A stretch of DNA of 21,499 bases, taken from Ophiothrix spiculata (lineage: Eukaryota; Echinodermata; Ophiuroidea; Amphilepidida; Ophiotrichidae). A program made the translations under genes and the position numbers. Shown piece by piece: positions 20,694 through 21,499 of this stretch. Under the pieces are notes generated by a model. That model was not told where the DNA came from. It made no database searches and saw only the letters and a list, made by a program, of their open reading frames with translations. Position 1 is the first letter of the stretch, and every line of letters begins with the position of its first letter. The stretch lies in assembly GCA_000969725.1 (NCBI GenBank), contig JXSR01S009946.1. One strand, given 5' to 3'.

Positions 20694-20707
20694 ACGTTGC
20701 GCAACGT
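20694..20707. repeat. Perfect 14-bp GC-containing palindrome
   Basis: ACGTTGCGCAACGT equals its own reverse complement and contains three CpGs, unlike the surrounding AT-rich DNA. It could be a dimeric protein site, but there is no independent support. Confidence 0.8.
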
Positions 20708-20946
20708 ACGATTTGGCTAAGCGTTAATGTTGGTCAAAGTTATAAATAATAATAAAACCTAGGATAGATTTGAACGAATAAAATGTTTGACTGTGTCGTT
20801 ACCAGGTGCCAATTTAAGGGAAGTGCAAAATTGTCGTCCAAATTGGCGTGAAATCATATCATACAGGGTTATTCTAGGTCAGCATTGCATGCTTTTAAAA
20901 AGGTGTTCAGTCCACACTCATGGGAGAAACAAACTCACATTCCCTC

Positions 20947-21499
20947 ACTTAAATATTTTTTACTTCTTTTTTTACTTTTTTGGGCGGGTTTTCATTCCTT
21001 ATTCTTACTTCAAAACACCTGTAAAGCAGTTTGTTTCTAGAAAAAGTTTTTAAAAAATGGTCAGAAACATAAAATATATCTGTATATTCTGAGCAAAAGT
21101 AGTAAAATCTCGTCCCGATATTTTGATATTTGTCACGCCAGCGTCCCGCTTTTTCGAGCCAGAGGGACAAGTACCCCCCCCCCCTCCATCCCCCTCCCCC
21201 TTCGTACGGCTCTGATTTCTCAATTTCACCTTTTACTCTCTGTCAACATGGTCAACCTTTGACGGACCTTATCTTGACTTCTAGAAACCGGGTGAAATTT
21301 AATGAGGTGTCATTTTTTTTTATTATTGTGATCTTCTATGATTACCACTATCTAAGTAGATTGAGTTAGTTATATATGCTCATTTATTATCTCGTACCTT
21401 TAAGGGTACGAGGAATCCACATGCTCAGGAAAATGTGAATCCTAACTATTTTTCAATCATGACAAGATAAATAGTTTCCACTGCCTTTGCGGGGACTCG
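20947..21499. other. Right-end spacer with C-run and hairpins
   Basis: No gene is recognised. An 11-base C run starts at 21174, followed by CCCCCTC words to about 21200. CTCGTACC (21391-21398) pairs exactly with GGTACGAG (21405-21412), and GGAATCCACAT...ATGTGAATCC follows immediately (about 21412-21443). These may be the edge of another inverted repeat cut by the window end. Confidence 0.45.

Larger units (their letters stand above)
16175..20946 (+). repeat. Family 2 segmental duplication, copy 2
   Basis: The collinear partner of 7930-11455, in the same orientation, so the arrangement is a tandem-type duplication with 4.7 kb between the copies. The offset rises from about 8.24 kb at the left end to about 9.47 kb at the right because copy 2 gained sequence: the hAT-type MITE and its 102-bp duplication around 18441-18793, and several hundred bases somewhere in 19450-20780. 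Similarity is lost after about 20946 on both sides of the comparison. No gene is recognised in it. Confidence 0.85.

Noticed and set aside
20787..21053. Resemblance to THAP-type transposase text (PGAN..., NWREI...)
   Set aside because: Spacing is wrong and the cysteine pattern is missing; the paralogous block at 11310-11430 does not keep the frame.

Overview
The window reads as non-coding DNA from an animal genome, most likely an invertebrate. It is AT-rich (about one third G+C by eye) and crowded with decayed repeats, short non-autonomous DNA transposons, foldback sequences and microsatellites. It has no bacterial-type operons, no dense ORFs, no rRNA, tRNA or CRISPR, and no host gene I can name. 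The RTE-type reverse transcriptase relic, the hAT-type termini and the tetranucleotide microsatellites are all common in invertebrate genomes. I cannot place the phylum from sequence alone.

Layout. (1) Positions 1-6.9 kb hold several diverged copies of one local repeat, called family 1 here: a 3' remnant at 1-240, then about 955-1330, 2705-3700, 4660-6070 and 6390-6915. Spacing is irregular and no reading frame is shared. Between the second and third pieces sits a 5'-truncated, frameshifted RTE-like retrotransposon (about 1866-2412), flanked by an exact 8-bp repeat that looks like its target-site duplication. (2) Positions 6.9-7.9 kb are simple sequence: a C-rich/CA tract and a (TCAA)n run. 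(3) Positions 7.93-11.45 kb and 16.18-20.95 kb are two collinear, strongly diverged copies of one segment (family 2). The offset is about 8.24 kb at the left end and grows to about 9.47 kb at the right end because the copies took different insertions. Copy 1 alone carries a 431-bp MITE, with an apparently empty site in copy 2. Copy 2 alone carries a 205-bp hAT-type MITE. (4) Positions 11.45-16.18 kb, between the copies, contain a 181-bp MITE with 44-45 bp inverted termini, a 167-bp near-perfect foldback, several smaller palindromes and otherwise featureless AT-rich sequence. (5) The last 0.5 kb holds a C-run and small hairpins.

No set of genes works together here. The history of the window is local duplication, transposon insertion into single copies, and decay. 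The points most worth following are the nested duplications, the dateable copy-specific insertions, a 46-bp block identical in the two otherwise diverged copies, and one 171-codon minus-strand open frame that is longer than expected for this base composition. I found no convincing new functional system.
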